Shown: positions 11,398-22,439 of the stretch, in pieces
Numbering within the stretch: position 1 is the stretch's first letter
How the letters are laid out: every line of letters begins with the position of its first letter
Source of the DNA: Yokenella regensburgei ATCC 49455
GTDB taxonomy: Bacteria; Pseudomonadota; Gammaproteobacteria; Enterobacterales; Enterobacteriaceae
Reading direction: 5' to 3'
Assembly (NCBI RefSeq): GCF_000735455.1
Contig: NZ_JMPS01000023.1
Coordinates: forward strand, 104,630-168,629
DNA length: 64,000 bases
The notes under the pieces: generated by a model
Database searches by the model: none
What the model was told of the DNA's origin: nothing
What the model saw: the letters and a program-made list of their open reading frames with translations, nothing else
Translations under genes and position numbers: made by a program

Positions 11398-11423
11398 AAA
11401 GCCGGGAACTTTGCCCGGCTTTG
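11398..11423 (-). terminator. yajI terminator
   Basis: Stem AAAGCCGGG with CCCGGCTTT, loop of seven, lies 23 bases past the yajI stop. On the minus strand it is followed by a short T-rich run. Confidence 0.7.
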
Positions 11424-11445
11424 AAGAAATAGGGGGAGGAATAGT

Positions 11446-11991
11446 CTACGGCTGGGTGACGGGCTGAATGTCGTGGACGCGGATAAACCCGAGCTGCGCC
11501 GGGGTAATGCCGTTCAACTGCAGAGGAATATCGACGTCGCTCGGGGCCAATACGCTGGCGGGCGCATTGATGAGCTGATTCTGGACATTCACTTCCTGGT
11601 AGTTTTCCGTTGTGCCCTGAATTTGTCCCCATTCAACGGTGCCGCTAAACGCGGGCAGCGGCGTGTTGGACTCACCCTGAATGCGTAACGTCGCGCGCGT
11701 ACCCTGGGCGTTTTGTGCCACATTCAGGAGCGACATCTTAAGCGTTCCTATCTGGCTCTCCAGCCGCGCCGGGGTTTTTGAGCCTGGCAGCAGATATACT
11801 CCGCTTGATGAGGTCGCATTCAGGCGATTTTGCTGCGTTATCTTCACCGTCTCCTGGTTCAGTTGAGTCATCTCTTTCGTCAACGTGCTGACGCTCTGAT
11901 GCATCTGGCGAACTTCACTTTGCTGTGCGCAGGCGCTGAGGGTAAAGAGGCTTCCCAGCAGAACTATTCTTAGGTAACGTCTTGTCTTCAT
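11446..11991 (-). CDS. yajI: YajI-type lipoprotein (DUF3251)
   Basis: 181 residues. A lipoprotein signal peptide ends at the lipobox Leu-Ser-Ala-Cys, then a heptad-like coiled-coil segment (QQSEVRQMHQSVSTLTKEM) and a beta-rich domain. It lies between tsx and nrdR as E. coli yajI does. Function is unknown. Residue +2 after the Cys is Ala, so export to the outer membrane is expected. The start has AAGGA upstream; an upstream reading of 25 codons lacks this and would bury the signal peptide. Confidence 0.85.
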   Translation of the reverse strand: MKTRRYLRIVLLGSLFTLSACAQQSEVRQMHQSVSTLTKEMTQLNQETVKITQQNRLNATSSSGVYLLPGSKTPARLESQIGTLKMSLLNVAQNAQGTRATLRIQGESNTPLPAFSGTVEWGQIQGTTENYQEVNVQNQLINAPASVLAPSDVDIPLQLNGITPAQLGFIRVHDIQPVTQP

Positions 11992-12080
11992 CTCATTTTT
12001 CCTTGAAACCCATACTGGCTTAATGGTAGTCAGCCACGCCGTGGCTGACATCGGGCTTTGTCTCAAAAAACGGTCTGCCT

Positions 12081-12591
<511 letters not shown>

Positions 12592-12594
12592 GCC

Positions 12595-13698
12595 ATGCAG
12601 GATGAAATGTACATGGCGCGAGCGCTAAAGCTGGCGCAACGCGGACGTTTTACCACTCATCCCAACCCAAACGTTGGCTGCGTTATTGTCAAAGATGGCG
12701 TTGTGGTTGGGGAGGGGTTCCATTACCGTGCCGGTGAGCCGCATGCGGAAGTTCACGCCCTGCGCATGGCGGGTGATAAAGCCAAAGGCGCAACCGCCTA
12801 CGTGACGCTTGAGCCCTGCAGCCATCATGGGCGCACGCCGCCGTGCTGTGAGGCATTAATCGCCGCCGGGGTGTCCCGCGTGGTGGCTGCCATGCAGGAC
12901 CCGAATCCGCAGGTTGCGGGGCGCGGTCTGCATCGCCTAAAAGAGGAGGGTATCGACGTCAGCCACGGGTTGATGATGAGCGAAGCGGAGCTGCTCAATA
13001 AGGGCTTCCTGAAGCGCATGCGTACTGCTTTCCCGTATATCCAGCTGAAGCTGGGGGCATCGCTTGATGGCCGTACCGCGATGGCGAGCGGCGAGAGCCA
13101 GTGGATAACCTCTCCGGCTGCCCGTCGCGACGTGCAGCGCCTGCGCGCGCAAAGCCACGCGATTCTGACGACCGCAGCCACCGTGTTAGCGGATGATCCG
13201 GCATTGACCGTACGCTGGGATGAACTCAACCCGGATACTCAGGCGATTTATCCGCGTGAAGCGCTGCGCCAGCCGCTGCGCATTGTGCTCGACCGTCTGG
13301 GTCAGGTCACACCGGAACATCGCATCGTGCAGCAGAGCGGCGAAACCTGGATTGTGCGCAGCCAGGAGGATAATCGTGAATGGCCGGAAAACGTCCGCGC
13401 GCTGCAGGTGCCGGAACATAACGGGCATCTCGACCTGGTGCTGCTAATGATGCAGCTCGGTAAGGCGCAGATTAACAGCCTGTGGGTGGAAGCCGGGCCA
13501 ACGCTTGCCGGTGCGCTACTGCAGGCAGGACTGGTGGATGAGCTGGTGGTCTACCTGGCGCCGAAGCTTCTGGGCAACGATGCCCGCGGCCTGTTTGTGC
13601 TGCCAGGGCTTGAGAAACTGCGTGATGCACCCCAACTCCAGTTTAGCCAGATTCGCCAGGTCGGCCCTGACCTGTGTGTGCATTTAACACCGGTCTGA
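12595..13698 (+). CDS. ribD: Bifunctional pyrimidine deaminase / reductase RibD
   Basis: 367 residues. The N-terminal cytidine-deaminase-like domain (1 to about 145) has its zinc site at H50, E52 (HAEVHA), C75 and C84 (EPCSHHGRTPPC). The C-terminal domain (about 146-367) is the DHFR-like reductase with KLGASLDGRTA and EAGPTLAGALL. It carries out the second and third steps of riboflavin synthesis from GTP. Start ATG lies three bases after nrdR. Confidence 0.97.
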   Translation: MQDEMYMARALKLAQRGRFTTHPNPNVGCVIVKDGVVVGEGFHYRAGEPHAEVHALRMAGDKAKGATAYVTLEPCSHHGRTPPCCEALIAAGVSRVVAAMQDPNPQVAGRGLHRLKEEGIDVSHGLMMSEAELLNKGFLKRMRTAFPYIQLKLGASLDGRTAMASGESQWITSPAARRDVQRLRAQSHAILTTAATVLADDPALTVRWDELNPDTQAIYPREALRQPLRIVLDRLGQVTPEHRIVQQSGETWIVRSQEDNREWPENVRALQVPEHNGHLDLVLLMMQLGKAQINSLWVEAGPTLAGALLQAGLVDELVVYLAPKLLGNDARGLFVLPGLEKLRDAPQLQFSQIRQVGPDLCVHLTPV

Positions 13699-13778
13699 TA
13701 AACTTCGGCAGTGCCGGAATTATTATGATAGAATCCGCCCCCCTGCGGGGCTACAAAATGAACCCGTAAAGGAAAAGT

Positions 13779-14249
13779 ATGAACATTATCGAAGCAAACG
13801 TTGCTACTCCGGACGCCCGCGTCGCCATCACCATCGCGCGTTTCAACAACTTCATCAACGACAGCCTGCTGGAAGGTGCCGTTGACGCCCTGAAGCGCAT
13901 TGGCCAGGTCAAAGATGAAAACATTACCGTGGTCTGGGTACCTGGCGCGTACGAACTGCCGCTGGCAGCCGGCGCTCTGGCGAAAACCGGTAAGTACGAC
14001 GCGGTGATTGCGCTCGGTACCGTTATCCGTGGCGGCACGGCGCACTTCGAATATGTAGCCGGTGGTGCAAGCAATGGCCTGGCGCACGTCGCTCAGGATT
14101 GCGAGATCCCGGTTGCTTTCGGTGTTCTGACCACTGAAAGCATTGAACAAGCCATCGAGCGTGCTGGCACCAAAGCCGGTAACAAAGGTGCAGAAGCTGC
14201 ACTGACCGCAATTGAAATGATCAATGTATTGAAAGCCATCAAGGCCTGA
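13779..14249 (+). CDS. ribH: 6,7-dimethyl-8-ribityllumazine synthase
   Basis: 156 residues (called ribE in the E. coli nomenclature). It condenses the RibD-pathway pyrimidine with dihydroxybutanone phosphate to form lumazine. Active-site features WVPGAYELP and [11 protein letters not shown] with H89 are present. An AAAGGAA site precedes the ATG. It lies 80 bases after ribD and 20 before nusB. Confidence 0.97.
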   Translation: MNIIEANVATPDARVAITIARFNNFINDSLLEGAVDALKRIGQVKDENITVVWVPGAYELPLAAGALAKTGKYDAVIALGTVIRGGTAHFEYVAGGASNGLAHVAQDCEIPVAFGVLTTESIEQAIERAGTKAGNKGAEAALTAIEMINVLKAIKA

Positions 14250-14269
14250 TTTTTTGTAAGGGGAATTCC

Positions 14270-14689
14270 GTGAAACCTGCTGCTCGTCGCCGCGCCCGTG
14301 AGTGTGCCGTCCAGGCGCTTTACTCCTGGCAGTTATCCAAAAACGACATCGCTGATGTTGAATACCAGTTCCTGGCGGAACAGGACGTGAAAGATGTAGA
14401 CGTCTTGTACTTCCGTGAACTGCTGACCGGAGTGGCGACTAACAGCGCGTATCTCGACGGCCTGATGAAGCCGTACCTGTCCCGTCTGCTCGAAGAGCTG
14501 GGCCAGGTGGAGAAAGCGGTTCTGCGTATCGCGCTGTTCGAACTGTCCAAACGTGACGATGTGCCGTACAAAGTGGCCATCAACGAAGCTATCGAACTGG
14601 CGAAAACCTTCGGTGCTGAAGACAGTCACAAGTTCGTTAACGGTGTGCTGGATAAAGCAGCTCCGGCCATCCGTCCCCGCAAAAAGTAA
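14270..14689 (+). CDS. nusB: Transcription antitermination protein NusB
   Basis: 139 residues, GTG start with AAGGGGA upstream. All-helical NusB fold beginning [22 protein letters not shown]. With NusE (S10) it binds boxA of rRNA leader transcripts and builds the antitermination complex. It lies in the riboflavin gene series, and a hairpin terminator follows before thiL. Confidence 0.97.
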   Translation: MKPAARRRARECAVQALYSWQLSKNDIADVEYQFLAEQDVKDVDVLYFRELLTGVATNSAYLDGLMKPYLSRLLEELGQVEKAVLRIALFELSKRDDVPYKVAINEAIELAKTFGAEDSHKFVNGVLDKAAPAIRPRKK

Positions 14690-14694
14690 TCTGC

Positions 14695-14742
14695 AGGCCG
14701 GGTTGATAGCGGGTATCGCTCGCTAGCCCGGCCTTATTTTTT
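14695..14742 (+). terminator. Terminator/attenuator between nusB and thiL
   Basis: AGGCCGGG at 14695-14702 pairs with CCCGGCCT at 14727-14734, with extra complementarity in the loop, followed by TATTTTTT. It probably reduces read-through into thiL, which lies 20 bases further on. Confidence 0.75.
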
Positions 14743-14762
14743 CTACTGCTGAGGCCTGAACT

Positions 14763-15740
14763 ATGGCATGCGGCGAGTTCTCCCTGATAGCCCGTTATTT
14801 TGACCGTGTAAGAACGTCCCGTATGGATGTTGAAACCGGCATTGGCGACGATTGCGCACTGCTGAACGTTCCTGAAAAGCAGACGCTGGCAATCAGCACC
14901 GACACCCTGGTGTCGGGCATTCATTTTCTCCCAGATATCTCACCCGCTGACCTGGCGTATAAAGCGCTGGCCGTGAATCTTAGCGATCTGGCGGCGATGG
15001 GCGCTGAGCCCGCGTGGCTGACGCTGGCGTTAACGTTGCCGGGTGTCGATGAAGCCTGGCTTTCCGCTTTCAGCGATAGCCTCTTCGAGCAGCTAAACTA
15101 TTACGATATGCAGCTGATTGGCGGCGATACCACCCGTGGGCCGCTGTCGATGACGCTTGGCATTCACGGCTATGTGCCGCTCGGGCGTGCGCTGAAGCGC
15201 GATGGTGCAAAACCGGGAGACTGGATTTACGTCACCGGAACGCCAGGTGATAGCGCGGCCGGGCTCGCTATCCTGCAAGACCGTCTTACGGTAACGCAGG
15301 CCGATGACAAAGCGTATTTGCTGGAGCGTCACCTGCGTCCGACGCCGCGAGTACTGCACGGTCAGGCGCTGCGTCATCTGGCAAGCTCGGCTATCGATCT
15401 CTCTGACGGATTGATTTCAGATCTCGGCCATATTCTTAAAGCCAGCGGCTGCGGGGCGAATATCGTTCTCGACGATTTGCCGTTTTCTGACGCGGTGCTG
15501 CGTCAGGTAGAGCCGGATCAGGCGCTACGCTGGACGCTCAGCGGCGGTGAAGATTATGAACTGTGCTTTACCGTACCGGAGCTTAATCGTGGGGCGCTTG
15601 ATGTTGCGGTGGGGCACTTTGGTGTACCGGTGACCTGCATCGGCCAGATTACCGGTGACGCTGAAGGCATGCACTTTATGCGTGACGGTCAGCGCGTTAC
15701 GTTAGATATGAAGGGATACGATCACTTTGACGTGGACTAA
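14763..15740 (+). CDS. thiL: Thiamine-monophosphate kinase
   Basis: 325 residues, AIR synthase-like ATP-dependent kinase that phosphorylates thiamine monophosphate to thiamine diphosphate. The IGDDCALL motif near residue 27, [12 protein letters not shown] and GGDTTRGP are the Mg/ATP-binding signatures. Its 3' end overlaps pgpA by 14 bases, implying translational coupling. Confidence 0.96.
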   Translation: MACGEFSLIARYFDRVRTSRMDVETGIGDDCALLNVPEKQTLAISTDTLVSGIHFLPDISPADLAYKALAVNLSDLAAMGAEPAWLTLALTLPGVDEAWLSAFSDSLFEQLNYYDMQLIGGDTTRGPLSMTLGIHGYVPLGRALKRDGAKPGDWIYVTGTPGDSAAGLAILQDRLTVTQADDKAYLLERHLRPTPRVLHGQALRHLASSAIDLSDGLISDLGHILKASGCGANIVLDDLPFSDAVLRQVEPDQALRWTLSGGEDYELCFTVPELNRGALDVAVGHFGVPVTCIGQITGDAEGMHFMRDGQRVTLDMKGYDHFDVD

Positions 15741-16233
15741 AGATATTGCCAAAAGCCGCCTGAACCTGCGTAACCCGTGGCACCTGCTGGCGACCGGGTT
15801 TGGCAGCGGTTTAAGCCCAATCGTTCCAGGAACCATGGGGTCGCTCGCGGCTATCCCGTTCTGGTATCTGATGACGTTTCTGCCATGGCAGCTCTACTCG
15901 CTGCTGGTGATGCTGGGTATCTGTATCGGGGTTTATCTTTGCCATCGTACGGCAAAAGATATGGGCGTTCACGATCACGGCAGTATCGTCTGGGACGAGT
16001 TTGTCGGTATGTGGATAACGCTGATGGCGATACCCACCAACGACTGGCAGTGGGTGGCCGCAGGCTTTGTCATCTTCCGGATCTTCGATATGTGGAAGCC
16101 ATGGCCGATCCGCTGGTTCGATCGCAACGTGCACGGCGGTATGGGGATCATGGTCGACGATATCGTTGCCGGGGTGATCTCTGCCGGCATCCTCTATCTG
16201 ATAGGTCATCACTGGCCGCTGGGGCTGATTTAA
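15727..16233 (+). CDS. pgpA: Phosphatidylglycerophosphatase A
   Basis: 168 residues with a TTG start inside the thiL 3' end. Membrane enzyme that dephosphorylates phosphatidylglycerol phosphate. Conserved segments [34 protein letters not shown] and [14 protein letters not shown] carry the acidic active-site residues between membrane segments. The exact start is less certain than the gene: the TTG is chosen because the next residues match the family and no ATG is near. Confidence 0.93.
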   Translation: MTWTKDIAKSRLNLRNPWHLLATGFGSGLSPIVPGTMGSLAAIPFWYLMTFLPWQLYSLLVMLGICIGVYLCHRTAKDMGVHDHGSIVWDEFVGMWITLMAIPTNDWQWVAAGFVIFRIFDMWKPWPIRWFDRNVHGGMGIMVDDIVAGVISAGILYLIGHHWPLGLI

Positions 16234-16256
16234 CCCCCCCCTACATCGTAATTCAA

Positions 16257-16290
16257 TTTCAGCCCCTCTCCCTTTGGAAGAGGGGCTGTA
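16257..16290. terminator. Convergent hairpin between pgpA and yajO
   Basis: AGCCCCTCT pairs with AGAGGGGCT around a CCCTTTGGA loop, giving a strong stem with no T-tract, 23 bases after pgpA and just before the end of yajO. It resembles the CCTCTC palindrome seen near 22050. Confidence 0.6.
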
Positions 16291-16304
16291 CGATGGCTAA
16301 TCTG

Positions 16305-17279
16305 CTATTTAAAACCCACCACCGGGTGCGGCTGGTACGGTGTTTCCAGCTCGGCAATTTGTTCAGGTTTAAGCGTAATATCAACGGCATTCAGCAACTC
16401 ATCCAGCTGCTCTTCCCTCGAGGTACCGATGACCGGTGCCGTCACACCCGGCTTACTCAAAAGCCAGGCCAGTGCCACCTGGGCACGCGTTGCGCCTAAA
16501 TCTTCGGCAATGGCGGCCAGGCGCTCGGCGATTTTGGCATCGCTGGCTTCGGTGTTGTCGTAGAGATCTTTCCCGACGGTGTCAGACACCAGTCGTGCGG
16601 TAGTTTCTCCCCACGGACGGGTGAGACGTCCTCGTGCCAGCGGGCTCCACGGGATCACCGCCACGCCCTCTCTGGCGCACAGGGGGAGCATGTCGCGTTC
16701 TTCTTCCCGGTAAATCAGATTGTAGTGGTCCTGCATGGTGATAAACCGTGCCCAGCCGTGCTGTGCCTGCAGTTCGAGGGCCTGTGCAAACTGAGACGCG
16801 TGCATCGACGATGCGCCGATATAGCGCGCTTTTCCCGCCTTCACGACGTCATTCAGCGCCTCAAGAGTCTCCTCAATGGGGGTGTTGTAATCCCAGCGGT
16901 GGATCTGCAGTAGATCGACATACTCCATGCCCAGACGACGCAGGCTGTCGTCGATGGAACGCATAATCTGGGCGCGGGATAAGCCTTCCGTCAGGTCGCC
17001 GGAGGGGAAATAGACTTTGGTGGCAACTACCACATCATCACGGCGGGCAAAGTCACGTAGCGCACGTCCGACTATTTCTTCACTGCTGCCGTCGGAGTAA
17101 CTGTTGGCGGTGTCGAAGAAGTTAATTCCGCCTTCAAGGGCGTGCTGAATTATCGGACGGCTGCTCTCTTCCGGCAGAGTCCAGGCGTGATTGCCCCGGT
17201 CGGGCTCACCAAACGTCATGCAGCCGAGACACAGCCGCGAGACGCGAAGGTCCGTTTTTCCTAAGGGATGATATTGCAT
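16305..17279 (-). CDS. yajO: Aldo/keto reductase YajO
   Basis: 324 residues, NAD(P)H-dependent aldo/keto reductase on a TIM barrel. The active-site elements FFDTANSYSDGSSEEIVG (Asp and Tyr), VVATKVYFP (Lys) and LLQIHRWD (His) are intact. In E. coli YajO lies next to dxs and has been linked to thiamin precursor metabolism. It starts 67 bases past the dxs stop and may be the last gene of the xseB-ispA-dxs transcript. Confidence 0.92.
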   Translation of the reverse strand: MQYHPLGKTDLRVSRLCLGCMTFGEPDRGNHAWTLPEESSRPIIQHALEGGINFFDTANSYSDGSSEEIVGRALRDFARRDDVVVATKVYFPSGDLTEGLSRAQIMRSIDDSLRRLGMEYVDLLQIHRWDYNTPIEETLEALNDVVKAGKARYIGASSMHASQFAQALELQAQHGWARFITMQDHYNLIYREEERDMLPLCAREGVAVIPWSPLARGRLTRPWGETTARLVSDTVGKDLYDNTEASDAKIAERLAAIAEDLGATRAQVALAWLLSKPGVTAPVIGTSREEQLDELLNAVDITLKPEQIAELETPYQPHPVVGFK

Positions 17280-17346
17280 GGTTTCGCTCCTGCTGATGGC
17301 TAAAACGTATGGTTAAAGCATAGCAGGAGCGAAAAGTGGGGGAGGG

Positions 17347-19209
17347 TTACGCCAGCCAGGCGTTGATGCTGGCTTCAATACCGGAGGCGTTAAGGCCCAG
17401 ATCGGCGCGGGCCTCTTCCTGAGTTCCCTGAGGGATGAAGAAATCCGGCAGGCCGAGGTTCAGCACCGGTACCGGCTTGCGGTGTGCCATCAGGACTTCG
17501 TTCACGCCGCTGCCCGCACCACCCATGATGGCGTTTTCTTCGAGCGTCACCAGAACCTCATGACGTGCTGCCATGTCGAGGATCAGCTGTTCGTCGAGCG
17601 GCTTCACAAAGCGCATATCGACAAGCGTCGCATTCAGTTTTTCTGCAACCGCTGCGGCCTCTTCCAGCAGTGTGCCGAAGTTGAGGATCGCGAGCTTCTC
17701 GCCTTCGCGTTTGACGACACCTTTGCCGAGCGGCAGTTTTTCCAGCGGCTTCAGTTCAGCTCCGGTACCGCAACCGCGCGGGTAGCGCACGGCGCTTGGA
17801 CCCTCGTTGTAGTGATAGCCGGTGTGGAGCATCTGGCGGCACTCGTTTTCATCGCTTGGCGTCATGATAACGATATCCGGAATGCAGCGCAGGAAGGAGA
17901 GGTCAAACGCGCCCTGGTGCGTCTGCCCGTCGGCACCGACGATGCCTGCGCGATCGATAGCAAACAGGACCGGCAGCTTCTGGATAGCCACGTCGTGAAT
18001 AACCTGATCGTAGGCGCGCTGCAGGAAGGTGGAGTAGATAGCAACGATCGGTTTCTTACCACCAATGGCGAGGCCTGCGGCGAAAGTGACCGCGTGCTGC
18101 TCGGCAATGGCAACATCAAAATACTGTTCAGGGTATTTGCGCGAAAACTCCACCATTCCGGAGCCTTCACGCATCGCCGGAGTAACAGCCATTAGTTTGT
18201 CGTCTTTCGCTGCGGTTTCGCACAGCCAGTCGCCAAAAATCTTCGAATAGCTCGGCAGACCGCCGCTGCTTTTTGGCAGCACGCCGCTGGTGTGATCGAA
18301 TTTCGGCACCGCGTGGAAGGTGATCGGGTCTTTTTCCGCAGGCTCATACCCACGCCCTTTCTTGGTCATGATGTGCAGGAACTGCGGGCCTTTCAGATCA
18401 CGCATGTTTTTAAGCGTGGTAACGAGTCCCAGCACGTCGTGGCCGTCAACCGGGCCGATGTAGTTAAAGCCCAGCTCTTCGAACAGCGTACCCGGCACCA
18501 CCATGCCTTTGATGTGTTCTTCGGTACGTTTGAGCAGCTCTTTAATCGGCGGTACGCCGGAGAAGACTTTTTTGCCGCCTTCACGCAAAGAGGAATAGAG
18601 CTTACCGGACAACAGCTGCGCCAGGTGATTGTTGAGCGCTCCGACGTTCTCGGAAATCGACATCTCGTTATCGTTGAGGATAACCAGCATGTCCGGTTTG
18701 ATATCACCCGCATGGTTCATCGCTTCGAACGCCATTCCGGCGGTGATAGCGCCATCGCCAATGACGCAGACGGTGCGGCGCTGCTTGCCTTCGCGTGCGG
18801 CGGCAATGGCCACACCGCTTCCGGCGGAGATGGAGGTCGAGGAGTGGCCTACGCTCAGCACGTCGTACTCGCTTTCACCACGCCACGGGAACGGGTGAAG
18901 CCCACCTTTCTGGCGAATGGTGCCAATGCGGTCGCGACGGCCGGTCAGAATTTTATGCGGATAGGCCTGATGGCCAACGTCCCAGATAAGTTTATCAAAC
19001 GGTGTGTTGTAGACGTAGTGCAGCGCCACGGTGAGTTCCACCGTGCCAAGCCCGGAGGCGAAATGCCCGCTCGATCGACTGACGCTGTCGAGCAGGTAGC
19101 GACGCAGCTCGTCGCACAGTTTCGGTAGACTCTCTTTTGGCAGCAGACGCAATTCCTGAGTGGAATCTACCAGCGCCAGCGTCGGGTATTTGGCAATATC
19201 AAAACTCAT
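17347..19209 (-). CDS. dxs: 1-deoxy-D-xylulose-5-phosphate synthase
   Basis: 620 residues, the E. coli length. Thiamin-diphosphate enzyme joining pyruvate and glyceraldehyde-3-phosphate, the first step of the MEP isoprenoid pathway; its product also feeds thiamin and pyridoxal synthesis. The [18 protein letters not shown] cofactor motif and [16 protein letters not shown] with the catalytic Glu are visible, and a transketolase C-terminal domain ends the protein. It lies 25 bases after ispA. Confidence 0.97.
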   Translation of the reverse strand: MSFDIAKYPTLALVDSTQELRLLPKESLPKLCDELRRYLLDSVSRSSGHFASGLGTVELTVALHYVYNTPFDKLIWDVGHQAYPHKILTGRRDRIGTIRQKGGLHPFPWRGESEYDVLSVGHSSTSISAGSGVAIAAAREGKQRRTVCVIGDGAITAGMAFEAMNHAGDIKPDMLVILNDNEMSISENVGALNNHLAQLLSGKLYSSLREGGKKVFSGVPPIKELLKRTEEHIKGMVVPGTLFEELGFNYIGPVDGHDVLGLVTTLKNMRDLKGPQFLHIMTKKGRGYEPAEKDPITFHAVPKFDHTSGVLPKSSGGLPSYSKIFGDWLCETAAKDDKLMAVTPAMREGSGMVEFSRKYPEQYFDVAIAEQHAVTFAAGLAIGGKKPIVAIYSTFLQRAYDQVIHDVAIQKLPVLFAIDRAGIVGADGQTHQGAFDLSFLRCIPDIVIMTPSDENECRQMLHTGYHYNEGPSAVRYPRGCGTGAELKPLEKLPLGKGVVKREGEKLAILNFGTLLEEAAAVAEKLNATLVDMRFVKPLDEQLILDMAARHEVLVTLEENAIMGGAGSGVNEVLMAHRKPVPVLNLGLPDFFIPQGTQEEARADLGLNASGIEASINAWLA

Positions 19210-19234
19210 CAGAGACTCATCGTGGGGTTATCAA

Positions 19235-20134
19235 TTATTTATCACGCTGGATTATATAGTTCGCTAGCGCTTCCAGTGCCGTGGTATCCAGAGACTGTGC
19301 GGCCAGTTCGTTCAACGACCGGCGGGCATCTTCGATAAGGTCACGGGCTTTCATCCGGGCTTGCTCAAGGCCCAGTAAGGCAGGGTAGGTACTTTTGCCA
19401 AGCTGCTGATCGGCGCCCTGGCGTTTCCCAAGGGTCGCAGTATCCCCCACCACATCAAGAATGTCATCCTGAACCTGGAACGCCAGGCCAATACTCTCGG
19501 CGTACTTATCCAGCACCGGCAGGGCCGCGCGGCCTTTTTCACCCGCGCTCAGCGCCCCCAGGCGTACCGCGGCGCGGATCAGTGCCCCGGTTTTGTGGCG
19601 ATGGATGCGCTCGAGCGACTCAAGGTCAACCTGCTTGCCTTCGGCTTCCAGATCGAGTGCCTGACCGCCGCACATCCCGGCGACACCGCTTGCCTGTGCC
19701 AGTTCGGAAACCATCGCCAGACGATCGCTTACCGAGACTTCCGGCATCGGGGCATCACTCAGTATAGAAAACGCGAGCGTTTGTAGCGCATCACCGGCCA
19801 GAATTGCGTTGGCCTCGCCAAAACGAATATGACAGGTTGGCTGGCCACGGCGTAAATCGTCGTCGTCCATCGCCGGAAGATCGTCGTGCATCAGCGAGTA
19901 GGCATGAATGCATTCTACGGCGGCGGCGGGCGCATCCAGCGTATTCAGGCTGATACCGAACATGCCACCGGTGGCGTACACCAGGAACGGGCGCAGACGT
20001 TTACCGCCCAATAGTGCGCCGTAGTGCATCGCCTCCACCAGTGGAGTGTTCTGAAATGGCTGCGGCTCGATAAAGCGGCGCAGGGCATCATTCGCACGAA
20101 CGACGCAGGTGTTAAGCTGTTGCGAGAAATCCAT
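19235..20134 (-). CDS. ispA: Farnesyl diphosphate synthase
   Basis: 299 residues, all-helical prenyltransferase. The first Asp-rich motif DDLPAMDDDDLRRG and the second QDDILDVVGD are intact; they bind Mg and the diphosphate groups. It makes geranyl and farnesyl diphosphate for ubiquinone, undecaprenyl phosphate and heme O (made by CyoE at 27.4 kb). Its ATG overlaps the xseB stop codon by one base (TAATG), so translation is coupled. Confidence 0.97.
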   Translation of the reverse strand: MDFSQQLNTCVVRANDALRRFIEPQPFQNTPLVEAMHYGALLGGKRLRPFLVYATGGMFGISLNTLDAPAAAVECIHAYSLMHDDLPAMDDDDLRRGQPTCHIRFGEANAILAGDALQTLAFSILSDAPMPEVSVSDRLAMVSELAQASGVAGMCGGQALDLEAEGKQVDLESLERIHRHKTGALIRAAVRLGALSAGEKGRAALPVLDKYAESIGLAFQVQDDILDVVGDTATLGKRQGADQQLGKSTYPALLGLEQARMKARDLIEDARRSLNELAAQSLDTTALEALANYIIQRDK

Positions 20135-20376
20135 TACTCAGCGTCCGGAGCGAAAGGAGTCAGCGGGGCATCTTCGCTGTCGGCCAGCAGGATTTGTACA
20201 CGCTGCTCGGCCTGCTGCAGTTTACTCTGCCCCTGGCGTGCCAGCTGCACGCCGCGTTCAAATTCATTCAGTGCCTCTTCCAGCGGAAGGGAGCCGGTCT
20301 CCAGTCGGGAGACAATTTGTTCAAGCTCATGCAGCGCAGTCTCAAAGCTGGCCGGGGCTTCATTTTTCTTTGGCAT
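20134..20376 (-). CDS. xseB: Exodeoxyribonuclease VII small subunit
   Basis: 80 residues, with the family pattern [38 protein letters not shown] spread over residues 10-49. It assembles with XseA into a single-strand exonuclease. It is first gene of xseB-ispA-dxs, divergent from thiI. Confidence 0.96.
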   Translation of the reverse strand: MPKKNEAPASFETALHELEQIVSRLETGSLPLEEALNEFERGVQLARQGQSKLQQAEQRVQILLADSEDAPLTPFAPDAE

Positions 20377-20572
20377 AGTGAATGTGGCTCATATGGTGTC
20401 GCGACCCGCCTATGGTAACGAAGTCAGGCGGCGAAGCAAATAACGCAAAATGGTAACGCGCAGGTTGGTAGCGAAGATGATATACTCCCGCGCCTGGATG
20501 CAGCCGCAGATGTGGACTGCTGTACTTTTCTTGTCACGCAAACCCAGAGTTTGCCAACGAACCATTACCGCC

Positions 20573-22024
20573 ATGAAGTTTATCATTAAATTGTTCCCGG
20601 AAATCACTATCAAAAGCCAATCTGTGCGTTTGCGCTTTATTAAGATGCTGACCGGAAACATTCGTAACGTTCTGAAGCAGTACTCCGAGACGCTCGCCGT
20701 CGTCCGTCACTGGGACCATATTGAAGTCCGCGCAAAAGAAGAGAGTCAGGGGCCGATTATTCGTGATGCTCTGACGCGTATTCCGGGCATTCACCATATT
20801 CTCGAAGTGGAAGACGTACCGTTCACCTCGATGCACGATATCTTCGAGAAAACCCTGGAAGACTGGCGTGACAAGCTCGACAACAAAACCTTCTGCGTGC
20901 GCGTGAAGCGTCGCGGTAAGCATGAGTTCACCTCCATCGAAGTCGAACGCTACGTGGGCGGCGGCCTCAACCAGAACATCGAGTCAGCGCGCGTTAAGCT
21001 GACCAACCCGGATGTGACGGTGAACCTGGAAATTGAAAACGACCGTCTGCTGCTGGTGAAAGGTCGCTACGAAGGTATTGGCGGTTTCCCGATCGGTACG
21101 CAGGAAGACGTGCTGTCACTGATTTCCGGCGGCTTTGACTCGGGCGTTTCCAGCTACATGCTGATGCGTCGTGGCTGCCGTGTGCACTATTGCTTCTTCA
21201 ATCTGGGCGGTGCCGCGCACGAAATTGGCGTCCGTCAGGTTGCGCACTACCTGTGGAACCGTTTTGGCAGTTCGCATCGCGTTCGCTTTGTGGCTATCAA
21301 CTTCGAGCCGGTCGTGGGCGAGATCTTAGAGAAAGTTGACGACGGTCAGATGGGCGTCGTGCTCAAGCGTATGATGGTACGTGCCGCCTCTCAGGTAGCA
21401 GAACGCTACGGCGTACAGGCGCTGGTGACCGGTGAAGCGCTGGGGCAGGTGTCCAGCCAGACGCTGACCAACCTGCGCCTTATCGATAACGTCTCCGATA
21501 CGCTGATCCTGCGTCCGCTGATTTCTCACGACAAAGAGCACATTATCGATCTGGCGCGTGAGATTGGTACCGAAGACTTTGCCCGCACCATGCCGGAATA
21601 CTGCGGCGTTATCTCGAAGAGCCCGACCGTGAAAGCGGTGAAAGCAAAAATTGAGGCGGAAGAAGCCAACTTTGACTTCAGCATCCTGGATAAAGTCGTG
21701 GCGGAAGCCTCTAACGTTGATATCCGTGATATCGCGCAGCAGGCCTCGCAGGACGTCGTGGAAGTAGAAACCGTCAGCGGTTTTGGCCCAAATGACGTGA
21801 TCCTGGATATTCGTTCCATCGACGAACAGGACGACAAACCGCTGAAGGTTGAGGGCGTAGACGTGGTCTCTCTGCCGTTCTACAAACTCAGCACCAAATT
21901 CGGTGACCTCGATAAGAGCAAAACCTGGTTACTGTGGTGCGAACGTGGTGTGATGAGCCGTCTGCAGGCGCTGTATCTGCGCGAGCAGGGCTTCACCAAC
22001 GTAAAAGTGTACCGCCCGGAATAA
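20573..22024 (+). CDS. thiI: tRNA 4-thiouridine synthase / thiamin sulfurtransferase ThiI
   Basis: 483 residues from the ATG of [17 protein letters not shown]; an open frame extends 41 codons further but lacks family similarity. Order: N-terminal ferredoxin-like domain, THUMP domain (about 60-165), PP-loop ([10 protein letters not shown] near 185) and C-terminal rhodanese domain with C456 in LLWCERG, the persulfide carrier. It makes s4U at position 8 of tRNA and moves sulfur to ThiS for thiazole synthesis. It shares the thiamin theme with thiL and dxs nearby. Confidence 0.96.
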   Translation: MKFIIKLFPEITIKSQSVRLRFIKMLTGNIRNVLKQYSETLAVVRHWDHIEVRAKEESQGPIIRDALTRIPGIHHILEVEDVPFTSMHDIFEKTLEDWRDKLDNKTFCVRVKRRGKHEFTSIEVERYVGGGLNQNIESARVKLTNPDVTVNLEIENDRLLLVKGRYEGIGGFPIGTQEDVLSLISGGFDSGVSSYMLMRRGCRVHYCFFNLGGAAHEIGVRQVAHYLWNRFGSSHRVRFVAINFEPVVGEILEKVDDGQMGVVLKRMMVRAASQVAERYGVQALVTGEALGQVSSQTLTNLRLIDNVSDTLILRPLISHDKEHIIDLAREIGTEDFARTMPEYCGVISKSPTVKAVKAKIEAEEANFDFSILDKVVAEASNVDIRDIAQQASQDVVEVETVSGFGPNDVILDIRSIDEQDDKPLKVEGVDVVSLPFYKLSTKFGDLDKSKTWLLWCERGVMSRLQALYLREQGFTNVKVYRPE

Positions 22025-22045
22025 AACCGTCGAGCGGTGCTTACC

Positions 22046-22090
22046 CGCCCTCTCTCTGTGAGAGGGCTGGGGTGTGGGCATCAGGCCTTC
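22046..22090 (+). repeat. Palindromic intergenic repeat, copy 1, with 15-bp direct repeat
   Basis: GCCCTCTC at 22047-22054 pairs with GAGAGGGC at 22060-22067. The tract ends with GGGCATCAGGCCTTC at 22076-22090, an exact 15-bp match to 22920-22934. The two copies bracket the hicAB genes. The hairpin also lies 22 bases after thiI and may act in its 3'-end formation. Confidence 0.7.
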
Positions 22091-22253
22091 TCCATACCCC
22101 AGTGTCTAACTCCATCTCCCTTCATCTTTTCCTGAATCGTCCTCGTAAAATCCTTGCTGCTTTGTTGCGCCATTTTTTGTGAGCGATATAACGCTATCCA
22201 GCCTCACGGTAGAGTTTTTTATAAACAAAAAAGTTTATACTAAGGACGCACGG

Positions 22254-22436
22254 ATGAAGCAAAGGGAGTTTCAGCGCTGGCTTGCCCGACAAGGGGCAAC
22301 ATTTGTTGATGGTGCTAATCATCTGAAGGTATATCTCAATGGGCGGCAAACGGTTATGCCCCGCCATCCCGGCAAAGAGCTGAATTCAAAGCTACGCCAC
22401 GCAATTATTCGTCAGTTGGACATACGTGAGGAATAA
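22254..22436 (+). CDS. hicA: HicA-type toxin (first module)
   Basis: 60 residues from the ATG with TAAGGA upstream; a longer frame of 25 more codons has no ribosome site. HicA is a small double-stranded-RNA-binding-like mRNA interferase; the catalytic His corresponds to H23 in GANHLKVY. The sequence ends with MPRHPGKEL and HAIIRQL, the usual HicA C-terminal half. Three bases separate it from hicB. The module is inserted between thiI and yajL, which are neighbours in E. coli. Confidence 0.85.
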   Translation: MKQREFQRWLARQGATFVDGANHLKVYLNGRQTVMPRHPGKELNSKLRHAIIRQLDIREE

Positions 22437-22439
22437 CGG

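Noticed and set aside
20450..20572. 41-codon N-terminal extension of ThiI
   Set aside because: It has no family similarity and would cover the divergent promoter region with xseB; the internal ATG matches known ThiI starts.
22179..22253. Upstream extension of the first hicA
   Set aside because: No ribosome site before the earlier start, while TAAGGA lies at the proper distance from the internal ATG.
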